From assembly GCA_020355105.1 (NCBI GenBank), contig CP070658.1, positions 670,797 through 677,979 of the forward strand: DNA of 7,183 nucleotides, written 5' to 3'. This document shows, piece by piece, positions 6,713 through 7,183 of the stretch. Made by a program: the position numbers and the translations under genes. The number at the start of each line of letters is the position of its first letter. Position 1 is the first letter of the stretch. Source of the DNA: Candidatus Thorarchaeota archaeon. GTDB lineage: Archaea > Asgardarchaeota > Thorarchaeia > Thorarchaeales > Thorarchaeaceae. The notes beneath the pieces were generated by a model, which was given only the letters and a program-made list of their open reading frames with translations, was not told the DNA's origin and made no database searches.

Positions 6713-6966
6713 AATCCCCACCCAGCAATCTGGGCGCCCTATTGCGAATCGCTGGGAAACCGGGTGATAGTGGTGCATCTTGCGAGTTTATAATGACCGG
6801 CGAAGATGAAGCCATGATATTCCCTGCTATTGAAGAGCTAAGAAACAAACTTAGCAAATGACTCTGTCCATTTTGCGGCAGCAAGCTGGGCACGGAAAAA
6901 GTCAAAGACTTGAAGAGAGGAGAAACCACCTCTTGCCGCTTTTGTAACACGACAATTGTACATTGA
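6709..6966 (+). CDS. Small zinc-ribbon protein interrupted by an in-frame TGA
   Basis: A frame opening with GTG at 6709 overlaps the previous stop as GTGA and runs 50 codons to a TGA at 6859-6861. It then continues 34 more codons to a second TGA at 6964-6966. The second part carries a clear zinc ribbon, LCPFCGSKL ... SCRFCNT, with Cys53, Cys56, Cys76 and Cys79 (numbering the TGA as residue 51). The ribbon part has no plausible start of its own right after the TGA; the ATG overlapping it (6858) is in another frame. The first part (SNLGALLRIAGKPGDSG..., ending in helix IEELRNKLSK) looks like coding sequence leading into the ribbon. Options are a nonsense mutation or sequence error (for example from TGG, TGT or TGC), UGA readthrough or selenocysteine, or a separate 50-residue protein beside a gene remnant. 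TGA is the normal stop for several genes here, so whole-genome recoding is unlikely. No archaeal SECIS consensus was found downstream. Confidence 0.55.
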
Positions 6967-6986
6967 TGCCGCTCAAGAACCGTATT

Positions 6987-7003
6987 CCAACTCTTTGAGT
7001 TGG
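6987..7003. other. Perfect 7-bp hairpin downstream of the zinc-ribbon frame
   Basis: CCAACTC-TTT-GAGTTGG is a perfect 7-bp stem with a 3-nt loop, 20 nt after the TGA at 6964-6966. No T-run follows on either strand, so it is not a typical terminator. It could be a transcript-end stabiliser or a protein site. It lacks the internal GAA/A bulge expected of an archaeal SECIS. Confidence 0.5.
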
Positions 7004-7037
7004 TGGAGATAGTTATGTACCGACAACTACTGCTCCC

Positions 7038-7077
7038 AAAGAAAGAGAAAGGAAGGGGAGGAAGTTCCTCCCTTTCC
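7038..7077 (-). terminator. Strong hairpin with pyrimidine tract, terminator for the minus-strand gene
   Basis: Bases 7051-7062 pair with 7066-7077 over 12 pairs (one G-T wobble) around a 3-nt loop. On the minus strand the hairpin starts 20 nt after the stop at 7098 and is followed by a T/C-rich tract (TTTCTCTTTCTTT, 7050-7038). This is the arrangement of an intrinsic terminator for the gene entering from the right. On the plus strand no T-run follows, but the hairpin could still mark the end of the transcript from the zinc-ribbon side. Confidence 0.65.
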
Positions 7078-7097
7078 GTAACTTGTACTTGATGCTT

Positions 7098-7183
7098 CTA
7101 TTGGAACTTCTCTGCAATCTTCCCCATTCCGTAAATGTAGAGGATTATTAGCAGGATGGAACCGAGATTCGACATTCCCAGAC
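7098..7183 (-). CDS. C-terminus of a membrane protein (or a 25-residue microprotein), cut by right edge
   Basis: On the minus strand the frame from position 7181 to the TAG at 7100-7098 encodes 27 residues: a single hydrophobic segment (LGSILLIILYIYGMG) followed by a short charged tail, KIAEKFQ. This is the look of a C-terminal transmembrane helix with a cytosolic basic end. The frame is open to the window edge. An ATG at 7175 could start a 25-residue microprotein, but its upstream region is largely outside the window. The terminator-like hairpin just downstream supports a real gene end here. The family is not recognisable from so little sequence. Confidence 0.55.
   Translation of the reverse strand, partial: LGMSNLGSILLIILYIYGMGKIAEKFQ

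Noticed and set aside
6858..6947. Alternative frame from the ATG overlapping the in-frame TGA (ATGA)
   Set aside because: It encodes a 29-residue Arg/Gln/Leu-rich peptide with no pattern, while the other frame over the same bases gives a clean four-cysteine zinc ribbon.
6387..6950. 187-residue minus-strand open frame
   Set aside because: It runs antisense to the 136-residue gene and the zinc-ribbon frame, which have a Shine-Dalgarno site, a GTGA overlap and a recognisable motif. Its own product is Ser/Pro/Leu/Arg-rich with no domain pattern.
6964..7077. SECIS element for selenocysteine insertion
   Set aside because: The two hairpins present (6987-7003 and 7051-7077) are plain stems without the GAA/A internal bulge and short GC-rich upper stem of archaeal SECIS elements. 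A diverged element cannot be ruled out.

Overview
The window reads as archaeal chromosomal DNA of moderate GC content. The evidence is an archaeal-type GTP-dependent PEP carboxykinase, a tungsten/molybdenum aldehyde ferredoxin oxidoreductase (AOR) family enzyme, strong Shine-Dalgarno sites (GAGGTGAT, AAAGGAG), and non-ATG starts (TTG, GTG). The gene mix would fit an anaerobic archaeon, for example an Asgard lineage such as Thorarchaeota. That placement is inference from general character and was not tested.

Layout: (1) positions 2-508 (+) are the C-terminal part of an EamA/DMT-type 10-helix transporter, cut by the left edge. (2) Positions 587-1846 (+) encode a LarA-family (lactate racemase-like) protein with every active-site residue I could place. 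(3) Positions 1849-3747 (-) encode GTP-PEPCK; its stop lies only 2 nt from the LarA-like stop in a convergent arrangement. (4) Positions 3748-3994 are a divergent control region with a TATA-like box, two dyads and strong Shine-Dalgarno sites. (5) Positions 3995-6181 (+) encode a 728-residue AOR-family oxidoreductase, followed by a terminator-like hairpin with six T. (6) Positions 6302-6712 (+) encode a 136-residue alpha/beta protein I do not recognise. (7) Positions 6709-6966 (+) hold a small reading frame joined to the previous gene by a GTGA overlap. It carries a four-cysteine zinc ribbon and is interrupted by one in-frame TGA. (8) Positions 7098-7183 (-) are the C-terminus of a small or truncated membrane protein entering from the right, preceded on the left by a strong hairpin terminator for that strand.

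How the genes may work together: PEPCK links oxaloacetate and phosphoenolpyruvate, the LarA-like enzyme would interconvert 2-hydroxyacid stereoisomers, and the AOR-family enzyme would oxidise an aldehyde (or reduce an acid) with ferredoxin. Together this looks like a central carbon and organic-acid neighbourhood. The shared PEPCK/AOR control region suggests, but does not prove, coordinated control. The most unusual spots are the in-frame TGA just before the zinc ribbon, the atypical cysteine spacing and altered second pterin motif of the AOR-family enzyme, the Cys-to-Ser change in the PEPCK P-loop, and the dyads around the PEPCK promoter.
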